12,894 bases of DNA, from assembly GCA_007123655.1 (NCBI GenBank), contig SKKR01000483.1, positions 1-12,894 on the forward strand, in the 5' to 3' direction. The position numbers and the translations under genes are program-made. Below the pieces are notes generated by a model. The model did not search any database, was not told where the DNA came from, and saw only the letters and a list, made by a program, of their open reading frames with translations. This stretch comes from Thermomicrobiaceae bacterium. Lineage in GTDB: Bacteria > Chloroflexota > Chloroflexia > Thermomicrobiales > Thermomicrobiaceae. Positions 1 through 6,688 of the stretch are shown piece by piece (within the stretch, counting starts at the first letter, position 1; every line of letters begins with the position of its first letter).

Positions 1-867
1 CGGGATGATCTCCTCGGTGAAGAAGTCAGCGTATGGACGGCCGCGCCAGTGATCTTCGAACGCGGCCAGGCGGGTAAACTCCGCCGGTCTGTACTCGTCC
101 AGCATGAAGGGACCGGTCCCGATCGGATCCGCCTTGTAAGCATCCTCACCGATCTCGCTGTGGTGATGCTCGGGAACGATCATCGTCGTGGCGCCGAACC
201 GAAGGAACGATGCATCCGGCGTGTCCATGTGAACGACGAACGTGTAGTCATCCACGACTTCGACCGAATCGATCGATGCGAAGTCCGGTCCGGAGATCGT
301 CGCGTTTTCCGGGTCCATGTGGAACTCGAATGTGTAGCGCACGTCGTCCGCGTTGAACTCTTCTCCGTCGTGGAACAGCACGTCTTCCTCGAGGTAGAAC
401 GTGTACTCCATGCCGTCGTCGGTGATCTCGTACTCCCGGGCAAGTTCGTTTTCGATGACAAACATGTGATCAATGGCGACGAGGGCATCGTGGATGTTGG
501 TAATCACCGTCCAGTGAACCGTCGGGCCGGCATCGTCCGGACTCAGGCTCTCGACCTCGTGATGACCAAGCACGACGATTTCGCCGCCGTAGCGAGCTTC
601 CTCGTCAACTGGGGCGTCATCGTCCGGCTCGTCGTCATCTGGCTCGTCGACAGGCTCTTCGTCGTCATCGGGATCAACTGCGGGCTCGTCGTCATCATCC
701 GGCTCGTCAGGGTCGACGACATCGTCGTCATCGTCGGTTTCGCACGCGGCGAGCAGGGTCCCGATGACCGGAGCCGCAACGCCGAGGACCGCCGCGCGCT
801 GGATCAATCCCCGTCTGGTATACGACGTTTCCGCCAAGAACCGTTCAAGGTCTTGTGAATGGGCCAT
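1..867 (-). CDS. ABC importer solute-binding lipoprotein, family 5 (SBP1), 3' end outside window
   Basis: This is the first 289 codons of an extracytoplasmic peptide/oligopeptide-type binding protein that would deliver ligand to the DppB/DppC permeases encoded just upstream. The ATG at 867 follows a strong Shine-Dalgarno (GGAGG at 877-881, 9 nt spacing). Residues 17-19 (TRR) begin a twin-arginine-like signal, a short hydrophobic stretch follows, and LLAAC places the lipobox cysteine at residue 42. Residues 43-91 are a tether with 32 acidic residues out of 49. The SBP domain starts at RYGG (92-95) and shows family-5 hallmarks: DDGMEYTF, VLFHDGE, FNADDVRYTF, PDASFL, GTGPF and the FEDHWRGRPY motif near the window edge. 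It is a clear paralogue of SBP2, about half identical by eye over the shared part. Ligand is unknown. It probably has its own promoter at 1043-1072, and the C-terminal half lies beyond the left edge. Confidence 0.93.
   Translation of the reverse strand, partial: MAHSQDLERFLAETSYTRRGLIQRAAVLGVAAPVIGTLLAACETDDDDDVVDPDEPDDDDEPAVDPDDDEEPVDEPDDDEPDDDAPVDEEARYGGEIVVLGHHEVESLSPDDAGPTVHWTVITNIHDALVAIDHMFVIENELAREYEITDDGMEYTFYLEEDVLFHDGEEFNADDVRYTFEFHMDPENATISGPDFASIDSVEVVDDYTFVVHMDTPDASFLRFGATTMIVPEHHHSEIGEDAYKADPIGTGPFMLDEYRPAEFTRLAAFEDHWRGRPYADFFTEEIIP
598..735 (-). repeat. Low-complexity tract encoding the acidic tether of SBP1
   Basis: Residues 45-90 of SBP1 are mainly Asp and Glu in short blocks separated by Pro or Val (for example DEPDDDDEPAVDPDDDEEP). 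The pattern differs in length and phrasing from the SBP2 tract, so the two have drifted while keeping an acidic, extended linker between the lipid anchor and the binding domain. Confidence 0.85.
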
Positions 868-1181
868 CAAGTTTCTCCTCCCTGGATAAGTGGAAAAGCG
901 ACCTTCCGCGGGCCGATCCGTCGTGTTGACGTATCGCGGCGAGCGCCGACGTCGGTACGCCCGCATGCGAGCAAGGATTGTCAGGCAGCGCCCTTTGCTT
1001 CCGCGGCAGAGTCGAGTTTCCCCAATGTTGTCGATGCGGCGCAGTCTAGCACGGTAGCGGATCGTGGTGCAATCGCAGGGCAACCGGCGGTCAATTGCTG
1101 GCGGAGGGAAACAATCAACCCGGTGAACCCGACGAACGGGGACTCGATATCCGTGCGCCTGTAAATGTCGGATCGGCCGGA
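868..1181. other. Intergenic region between the DppC-type permease and SBP1
   Basis: These 314 bases separate the permease stop from the SBP1 start, and I see no convincing gene in them. They hold the SBP1 promoter (1043-1072), an inferred 5' leader of about 170 nt, and the SBP1 Shine-Dalgarno. The leader contains a perfect 10-bp palindrome, CCGACGTCGG, at 946-955. The minus-strand octamer GTACCGAC overlapping it (951-958) also occurs in the SBP2 leader at 5093-5100, which may be chance. No hairpin followed by a T-run is visible after the permease stop, so read-through from the permease genes into SBP1 is possible in addition to the local promoter. Confidence 0.6.
1043..1072 (-). promoter_or_regulatory. 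Sigma-70-type extended -10 promoter of SBP1
   Basis: On the minus strand TTGCAC (1072-1067), an 18-nt spacer and TAGACT (1048-1043) fit -35 and -10 elements. The -10 is extended by TG (TGCTAGACT). The same nine-base extended -10 with an 18-nt spacer precedes the paralogous SBP2 gene, which supports the call. The transcript would start near 1036 and carry a leader of roughly 170 nt. A second TTGACC at 1089-1094 lies 40 nt from the -10, too far to be its -35. Confidence 0.6.
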
Positions 1182-2117
1182 TTACTCCCGCTGGTGCGGG
1201 TCGAGCGCGTCACGCAGGCCATCACCGACCAGGTTGAAGGCGAGCACGGTCAGGGTAATGGCGACGCCGGGTATGATCGAGATATGCGGGAAGTTCCGCA
1301 TGTGGGCCCGGCCCTCGGAAAGGATTCCGCCCCACGAGGGATGAGGCGGCTGGATCCCCAGCCCGAGGAAGGAGAGCGCCGCTTCCAGGATGATAACGCT
1401 CCCGACGGAGAGGGTGGCGATCACGATCACCGGCGCCAGCACGTTCGGCAGCATGTGCCGGATGATAATCCGCGGGGTGCGCGCACCGATCGTTCTGGCG
1501 GCCATCACGTAGTCGCGCTCCCGGAGGCTGAGCACATCTCCCCGGATGACGCGGGCATACTGCGCCCAGATCACCACCCCGATGGCGATGACCGTGGTGC
1601 TCAATCCGGCGCCCATAACGGTCGAAAGCGCGATGAGCAATACGAGCAACGGGATGGCCATGAACGCATCGATGACCCGGGAGAGGAGTGAGTCGACCCA
1701 GCCCCCGAAGTAGCCCGCTGTTGCCCCGATGGCAACACCGATCGCGACCGATAGCAGCGTCGCGGTAATGGCGACGATGAAGGCGACTCGCGTTCCATAG
1801 ATCATCCGGCTGAGCAGGTCGCGGCCGATCTCGTCAGCGCCGAACGGGTGCTCCCAGGACGGAGAAACACCGCGCGTCGTGGGAAACTCGGTAGCCGAAT
1901 ATGGCGCGAGCACACCGGGAATCAGTGCGACGACCAGGAGGATCCCGATGAAAATCAGCCCGACGAACGCAGGTCTGTAGCGCTTGAACCGGTTCCAGGC
2001 ACGCCGGAACTCGGACCGGCGGGCGCGTTCCTGTCCGGCCATCGCCTGTAGTGCGGTCTCTCCCTGTGCGCCGCCCGCGCCATCCCCCGGGCCCGGAATT
2101 TCGTGGTCTGAGCTCAT
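1182..2117 (-). CDS. DppC/OppC-type ABC transporter permease
   Basis: This 311-residue inner-membrane permease is one half of the channel of a peptide/nickel-type ABC importer, partnering the DppB-type permease encoded 34 nt upstream. A polar N-terminus of about 45 residues precedes the first membrane segment (FVGLIFIGILLVVALIPG). Family signatures follow in order: FGADEIGRDLLSRMIYGTR, the EAA loop that docks the ATPase (YVMAARTIGARTPRIIIRH then LPN), FLGLGIQPPHPSWG, and the C-terminal GDGLRDALDP. About six membrane helices can be recognised and the length is normal for DppC. The ATG at 2117 is preceded by AGGAGAG on the minus strand. The short gap to the upstream permease indicates one operon. 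Substrate cannot be read from the permease; oligopeptide, dipeptide, nickel and sugar-oligomer importers all share this fold. Confidence 0.95.
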   Translation of the reverse strand: MSSDHEIPGPGDGAGGAQGETALQAMAGQERARRSEFRRAWNRFKRYRPAFVGLIFIGILLVVALIPGVLAPYSATEFPTTRGVSPSWEHPFGADEIGRDLLSRMIYGTRVAFIVAITATLLSVAIGVAIGATAGYFGGWVDSLLSRVIDAFMAIPLLVLLIALSTVMGAGLSTTVIAIGVVIWAQYARVIRGDVLSLRERDYVMAARTIGARTPRIIIRHMLPNVLAPVIVIATLSVGSVIILEAALSFLGLGIQPPHPSWGGILSEGRAHMRNFPHISIIPGVAITLTVLAFNLVGDGLRDALDPHQRE

Positions 2118-2151
2118 CAGTCCCGTGCTCTCCTGGTAGATGTTCTCTCGA

Positions 2152-3078
2152 TTATCCGATTCGAATCCGTGGATCGATCCAGGTGTAGACGAGGTCGGTA
2201 ATGATGCTCGCTACCACCACGACGATCGAAAAGAGCAACACGATAGCCTGAACGACCTGATAGTCATGCCGGTACACCGAGCTGATCAGGAGCCGTCCCA
2301 GCCCGGGAATAGCGAAGATCTGCTCAACGATGATCGTACCGCTCAGAAAGAACGCGATCCGGTACCCGATGATCGAGGCGACCGGCAACATCGCGTTGCG
2401 CACCGCGTGCCGGACGATGACCGAGTATTCGGAGAGCCCTTTTGCGCGCGCGGTGCGGACGTAGTCCTCGGTGAGCACTTCAATAGTGGAGCTACGCATC
2501 AGCCGCGCGAGCAGAGCCGTCTCGGCTGTCGCGAGCACTACGACCGGCAGAATCCAGCCCGACCAGCTATCGACGCCTGACGTTGGCACCCAGCCCAGCA
2601 CCAGGGCGAAGAGGAGTAGGAGCATCAGCGCCAGCCAGAAGTTGGGGATACAGATACCGAGCGTCGCGCCGATCATGCTTCCGTAGTCGAGCTTGGAGTA
2701 GCGCTTGACCCCGGCCGCGATTCCAAGAGGAATGGCGATCGCCAGCGAGACGATTAGCGTGTACAGATTCAGGTAGATTGTTGCCGGCGCGGCTCTGACA
2801 ATCATTTCATTGATCGTCTGCCCGGGGCGCATGATCGAATCGCCCAGATCCCCGCGAAGCATACGCGACATCCAGTGGATGTACTGCTCGTGAAGCGGGA
2901 GATCGAGCCCCCAGCGCTCGCGCAGGAGATCAATCTGCTCGGTGGTAAGTGGTCGTTCACCAACGAACGCTTCGACGGGATCCCCGGGTGCAAGATGCAT
3001 CAGCGAAAACGTGATGATGCTGATGATGAACATCGTGAGGATACCCTGCAGTATCCGCCGAATCACATAGCTGAACAT
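2152..3078 (-). CDS. DppB/OppB-type ABC transporter permease
   Basis: This 308-residue inner-membrane permease forms the importer channel with the DppC-type partner. It starts with the usual MFSYVIRRILQGI segment. The family features include HLAPGDPVE after the first helix, a periplasmic segment with LRERWGLDLPLHEQY, the IGICIPNFW-like segment GICIPNFWLALML, the EAA loop (DYVRTARAKGLSEYSVIVRH followed by RNAMLPV), GTIIVEQIFAIPGLGRLL, and the terminal DPRIRIG. The length is typical. The ATG at 3078 has only a weak upstream purine match (GGGATT about 10 nt away), so initiation may be poor compared with the two lipoprotein genes. It lies 134 nt after SBP2, separated by a strong hairpin. No ATPase gene accompanies it in this window. 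Confidence 0.95.
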   Translation of the reverse strand: MFSYVIRRILQGILTMFIISIITFSLMHLAPGDPVEAFVGERPLTTEQIDLLRERWGLDLPLHEQYIHWMSRMLRGDLGDSIMRPGQTINEMIVRAAPATIYLNLYTLIVSLAIAIPLGIAAGVKRYSKLDYGSMIGATLGICIPNFWLALMLLLLFALVLGWVPTSGVDSWSGWILPVVVLATAETALLARLMRSSTIEVLTEDYVRTARAKGLSEYSVIVRHAVRNAMLPVASIIGYRIAFFLSGTIIVEQIFAIPGLGRLLISSVYRHDYQVVQAIVLLFSIVVVVASIITDLVYTWIDPRIRIG

Positions 3079-3142
3079 GGGTGATTGTGAATCCCAACTC
3101 GATTGGACGAGTCCCGAGCAACAACCAACGTTGTGTGTTCAA

Positions 3143-3166
3143 GGGGAACCACCGAGGTGGTTCCCC
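3143..3166 (-). promoter_or_regulatory. Intercistronic hairpin between SBP2 and the DppB-type permease
   Basis: A perfect 10-bp inverted repeat (GGGGAACCAC and GTGGTTCCCC) with a four-base loop starts about 47 nt after the SBP2 stop and ends 64 nt before the permease ATG. Neither strand has a T-run after the stem (minus-strand continuation TTGAACACAC), so a classical intrinsic terminator is unlikely. The position suggests a 3'-end-protecting or partial-attenuation element that keeps binding-protein mRNA more abundant than permease mRNA, as known for the malE-malF junction. That role is inferred from position and structure only. Confidence 0.6.
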
Positions 3167-3212
3167 ATCGAAGTTCGTCGTTATCCGGATCCGGAACGAA
3201 CTGGATCGGAGC

Positions 3213-4982
3213 CTACTCCTCGATCCAGATCTGCCGCATCTGCGAGCTGCGGTACATGTTGGAACCACTGAGCACGTCAGCCGGATCAGCCAGTCCCTGA
3301 ACGCGCTGGTTCCACTGGTTGTACCAGTCCCAGTACATCATGAAGAGGAACGGCACATCTTCAGCGAAGAGTTGCTGTACCTGGCTGTAGATCTCTCGGC
3401 GAGCGGCAGGATCCGACTCGCGAACGCCTTCTTCGAGCAACTCGTCCATCTCCGGGTTGCTGTAGTGGCTGAAGTTGTTCCCGCCTTCGCTATGGAGTGT
3501 GACGCGGGCGTCCGGTTCACCGTTACCGCCGCCGTAGGTCCAGTTGTACAGGGCCATTGCGGCTTCGCCCTCACGCATCGGTGTGGAACCCTGTGGGTTC
3601 TCGAAGATCTCCATGTTCATGCCGACCTGAGACAGGAACTCGGTCACCATTTCGGCTTCCGGTCGCCGGGCCTCGTCACCGGTCAGGACGATCGACTCCC
3701 AGGAGAGTTCCACGCCGTCTTTCTCCCGGATACCGTCGTCGTTGAGTTCCCAGCCGGCGTCTTCGAGAATCTCGACGGCGAGATCCGGGTCGTACGGATA
3801 GTCCACGACGTCCGGTTCATAGAATTCATCGATGGCCGGTGAGATGTTCGCGGTCGCCTTGACGGCCGCACCGGCGAAGACCGACTCGATCACCTGGTCC
3901 CGGTCGATGGCGTGCATCATGGCTCGCCGGACATCCCGCTCCTGGAACTGGTCGTAGGTGTTGTTCATCGGGAAGTGGTTACAGGCCGTTGCGATGGTCT
4001 GATAGGAGGTGATTCCGAGTTCGTCAGCTTCATCGTGCATGCGTAGCGCGTCGTCAACGCCGACCATCCAGATGGAGGAGTCCGCTCCGCCGGTCTCGAG
4101 CTCCAGCACGCGGACTGAGCCTTCGGGAATGATTCTCGTCTGCAGTTCGTCTATGTACGGTCGACCCGCCCAGTGATCTTCAAACGCACCGAGCAGGGTC
4201 TGGTCGTCGGGATCCCACTCAAGTAGCTGGAATGGTCCGGTACCGACCGGGTCCGCGCTGTAGCCTTCGTAACCGAGTTCTTCGAGTTGGTGCGACGCCA
4301 CGATCATGGCGTTGAGCCCGTTCCGGAGAAACGATGCGTCCGGGGATTCCATATTGACGACAACGGTCAGGTCGTCTGGTGCCTCAACGTTGTCGACAGC
4401 CTCGAAGTCCGCCGCGGTGATCGCCGCGTTGTCCGGATCCATGTACCAGTCGTAGGTGTACTTGACATCTTCGGATGTGAACGGCTCTCCGTCGTGGAAA
4501 AGCACGCCTTCTCGAAGCGTCAGCGTGTAAGTCATGCCGTCGTCGCTGATCTCGTAGTCGGTGGCGAGCAGCATCTCGAGCTCGTACGCGTGATCGATAT
4601 CGATCAACGGCTCGTGGATATTGTTGATGCTCGTCCAGGTAACGGTCGGGCCGTCATCATCCGGGTGAAGACTTTCGATCGGATGGTGGCCCATCAGAAT
4701 AACGCGTCCGCCGTAGCGATCATCGTCGTCGACGGGCTCGTCGTCGTCGACGTCATCGTCCGGTTCAACATCGTCTACATCATCGTCGACGTCGTCGTCC
4801 GGCTCAACGGCGGGATCATCGTCGTCTACGACATCATCATCGTCATCGTCAGTCTCGCACGCCGCGAGCAGCGACCCAAAAATGGGCATTGAAACGCCAA
4901 GCAGTGCCGCGCGCTGCAGCAGATACCGGCGGCTCATCGGCGCGGCGTTCAACAAGTGTGTCAGGTCCTTCGGGTCACGCAT
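3213..4982 (-). CDS. ABC importer solute-binding lipoprotein, family 5 (SBP2)
   Basis: This is a complete 589-residue extracytoplasmic binding protein of the DppA/OppA family and the first gene of the importer operon. The frame is open upstream to 5207, but ATG 4982 is chosen because GGAGG ends 5 nt before it and a signal peptide follows at the right distance. Residues 17-23 (SRRYLLQ) form a good twin-arginine motif, and LLAAC gives the lipobox cysteine at residue 42. Residues 43-88 are a tether with 32 acidic residues of 46, almost all Asp. The mature domain from RYGG (89-92) has family-5 signatures: ISDDGMTYTLTLREGVLFHDG, FTSEDVKYTYDW, DASFLRNG, DPVGTGPF, FEDHWAGRPY, RRAMMHAIDR, VEILEDAGW, and the C-terminal DVPFLFMMYWDWY. 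Ligand is unknown. Its promoter is at 5123-5152. Confidence 0.96.
   Translation of the reverse strand: MRDPKDLTHLLNAAPMSRRYLLQRAALLGVSMPIFGSLLAACETDDDDDDVVDDDDPAVEPDDDVDDDVDDVEPDDDVDDDEPVDDDDRYGGRVILMGHHPIESLHPDDDGPTVTWTSINNIHEPLIDIDHAYELEMLLATDYEISDDGMTYTLTLREGVLFHDGEPFTSEDVKYTYDWYMDPDNAAITAADFEAVDNVEAPDDLTVVVNMESPDASFLRNGLNAMIVASHQLEELGYEGYSADPVGTGPFQLLEWDPDDQTLLGAFEDHWAGRPYIDELQTRIIPEGSVRVLELETGGADSSIWMVGVDDALRMHDEADELGITSYQTIATACNHFPMNNTYDQFQERDVRRAMMHAIDRDQVIESVFAGAAVKATANISPAIDEFYEPDVVDYPYDPDLAVEILEDAGWELNDDGIREKDGVELSWESIVLTGDEARRPEAEMVTEFLSQVGMNMEIFENPQGSTPMREGEAAMALYNWTYGGGNGEPDARVTLHSEGGNNFSHYSNPEMDELLEEGVRESDPAARREIYSQVQQLFAEDVPFLFMMYWDWYNQWNQRVQGLADPADVLSGSNMYRSSQMRQIWIEE
4719..4850 (-). 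repeat. Low-complexity GAY-codon tract encoding the acidic tether of SBP2
   Basis: About 44 codons (residues 45-88) are nearly all GAC or GAT, interrupted by Val, Pro, Ala and Glu codons. GAC and GAT are mixed irregularly, so the tract is conserved as protein rather than as an exact DNA microsatellite. SBP1 has an equivalent tract at 598-735, richer in Glu and Pro. Read in the opposite direction these codons become GTC and ATC, which creates false hydrophobic open frames. Confidence 0.85.
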
Positions 4983-5122
4983 CAAGTCCTCCTCCTCAAG
5001 GTGACTCGCGCACAAACAGTAGTCGTCAACACTCTGTACGACACCGGAATCGGCACGAGAGGCCTTCCTGCAGTGATCTCGCGCTCTTCGTTGTCGGTAC
5101 GAGTGCCTGTCGAAGTGCGGGT

Positions 5123-5152
5123 AGTCTAGCACCTCCCGGTCTTTCTGGTCAA
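5123..5152 (-). promoter_or_regulatory. Sigma-70-type extended -10 promoter of SBP2 and the importer operon
   Basis: On the minus strand TTGACC (5152-5147), an 18-nt spacer and TAGACT (5128-5123) match -35 and -10 elements. A TG extension gives TGCTAGACT, identical to the SBP1 promoter. Transcription would start near 5116, leaving a leader of about 134 nt before ATG 4982. The promoter lies downstream of the DUF4129 gene stop at 5204, so the importer is a separate transcription unit from the MoxR operon. No intrinsic terminator is evident between the two. Confidence 0.68.
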
Positions 5153-5203
5153 TTAGCGTTGAGGCATGTTTTGTGTCGGCTGGCTCCGGAATCGCCGGTC
5201 GGT

Positions 5204-6688
5204 TCAAGAGGAACCGTCCAGAATGCGTTCAAAGGAGCCCAGTGCCTGCTCGACTTCCTGCGCCTCGAGTGCGGTTGCGGGCCTTCCGGAATAACGCGCA
5301 AGGTTGTACTGGCGCGTGATCCGGTCCGCAGGCAGTTTCAGCCGAGCATCGGCGTGAGCGACCCTGCGGGCGAACTGGCTCGGGGTTTCCGCGGGCACGC
5401 GATTCAGGGCGTTCATCTCACTTACGCGGAGAAACTGCCGGTAGAGCGTCCGGATCTGATACGTCCATCGCCACTCGGGGTCATGCAGGTACGGATCGGT
5501 GACTCGCGGACGCACAGTATTGCGGATCCAGGTGAGCGCACTGGACAGGATCGACTGGGGATCCTGGCTCCAGTCGATCAGCGAGTCACGTTGCTGGCGG
5601 GATCCGGCATCCCAGCGTTTTCTTCGTGCGAATGTGAACCGAACCAGAAGCCAGACGAGCAGCACCAGCACGAGGGCTGCTACAACGTAGCGAAGCGGAT
5701 CGGCAATCTCGAATACGATCCTCGAGGCCTGATCGGCGTCTGATCCGGTCGCCGGGGACAGATTGATTCCAGAGAAGTTTCCGAGCGGGCTCAGGCCATG
5801 GCGTTCCAGCAGCCAGATAAACGGCCACATCAGGACGAACGCGAGCACCGCGACGGCCAGCACGAACCCGCGCAGCAGCATACCCAGCGCCCAGAACAGC
5901 GGGGTGAGGATGGTGATTAGCAGATCCAGGGTATCCCTGGTGAGCACCTCGACTGAAGACACCGCGGTAGCAGCAATGGCGAAGACCGGCAATGCGACGA
6001 TTACAACCCAGATGAGCCACGGGTAGTCCGGAGCGGTATCAGACTCCGGCTGGCGCGCAATCGCGATCGCCAGGAGGGTCGTCGCCAGGAACCCGACGAG
6101 GACGACGTTGATTCTGGAGAAGATTGCCGCGCCGGGCTCGGCCGCGAGAATCGTGATCAGGAGAATCCCTGCAAGCCAGATTAACCCGTACCGAAGCATG
6201 CTGTAGCCGGTTTCCAGTGATGCCTCGGCTCGAGTCCGTCCACGCCACCAGGCATAGGCGACGAACAGTATGAGCAGCCAGACCGGCCGGACCGAGTCCG
6301 ACTCCCGGAAAATGAGCGCGTCGACCGTTCCGTGCAACCAGTCCGTTGAGAACAGTGGTTCCGCGGGGAATGCGGCGACCTTGATCGAAAGAAGTATCAG
6401 GGCAATCAAGCCGATCGACATAACGATTTCGTACTCTGGTGTCCAGACGCGCAACGTGGCCAGGATGTGCGGAATCTGCCAGGAGATAAGGAGGACCGCA
6501 AAAATCAGGAAAATCGGCGGTGGGGCGTGGGGCGGTTCTCGTTCGGCGAGCAGCGTGCCAGCCACAATGTAGAGAATCATGGTCTCCGCGAGGATGAGCA
6601 GCACCATCAGCAACTCCCGGCGCAGGGAGAGCTCGCGCAGGGGTAGAAGGAAGGCTTCGACGCTCCTCAAGGAGCGGTCAGATGTCAT
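5204..6688 (-). CDS. Polytopic membrane protein with C-terminal DUF4129 domain
   Basis: This 494-residue protein has about ten hydrophobic segments (among them LMVLLILAETMILYIVAGTL, YGLIWLAGILLITILAA and a last one near 345-364, VVAALVLVLLVWLLV). A basic RRKR follows, then a cytoplasmic tail. The tail carries the DUF4129 pattern: YRQFLRVSE, RVPAETPSQFARRV and, near the end, YNLARYSGRPATALEAQEVEQAL. ATG 6688 is chosen because it overlaps the end of the DUF58 gene by 11 nt, typical of translational coupling, although the frame stays open to 6844. In the related TgpA-type proteins DUF4129 follows a transglutaminase core. No Cys-His-Asp core is visible here, so it is probably a non-catalytic membrane partner of MoxR and DUF58. 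Its function is not known. Confidence 0.88.
   Translation of the reverse strand: MTSDRSLRSVEAFLLPLRELSLRRELLMVLLILAETMILYIVAGTLLAEREPPHAPPPIFLIFAVLLISWQIPHILATLRVWTPEYEIVMSIGLIALILLSIKVAAFPAEPLFSTDWLHGTVDALIFRESDSVRPVWLLILFVAYAWWRGRTRAEASLETGYSMLRYGLIWLAGILLITILAAEPGAAIFSRINVVLVGFLATTLLAIAIARQPESDTAPDYPWLIWVVIVALPVFAIAATAVSSVEVLTRDTLDLLITILTPLFWALGMLLRGFVLAVAVLAFVLMWPFIWLLERHGLSPLGNFSGINLSPATGSDADQASRIVFEIADPLRYVVAALVLVLLVWLLVRFTFARRKRWDAGSRQQRDSLIDWSQDPQSILSSALTWIRNTVRPRVTDPYLHDPEWRWTYQIRTLYRQFLRVSEMNALNRVPAETPSQFARRVAHADARLKLPADRITRQYNLARYSGRPATALEAQEVEQALGSFERILDGSS

Noticed and set aside
49..858. Long plus-strand open frame of 269 codons opposite SBP1
   Set aside because: It is the antisense shadow of SBP1. 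Its Val/Ile-rich 'membrane' stretch is simply the reverse of the GAC/GAT tract.
859..1164. Plus-strand 101-codon frame in the gap before SBP1
   Set aside because: It lacks a Shine-Dalgarno and recognisable sequence, and overlaps the SBP1 start, leader and promoter on the other strand.
3143..3166. Intrinsic terminator after SBP2
   Set aside because: The stem is strong but no T-run follows on either strand, and the next genes clearly belong to the same importer.
4287..4892. Plus-strand 201-codon frame with a very hydrophobic Val/Ile segment
   Set aside because: It is antisense to SBP2. The hydrophobic part comes from reading Asp codons backwards, and no family is recognisable.
4983..5207. 75-codon N-terminal extension of SBP2 from ATG 5207
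   Set aside because: It would bury the twin-arginine lipoprotein signal inside the protein, and it contains the promoter. ATG 4982 has a strong ribosome site.
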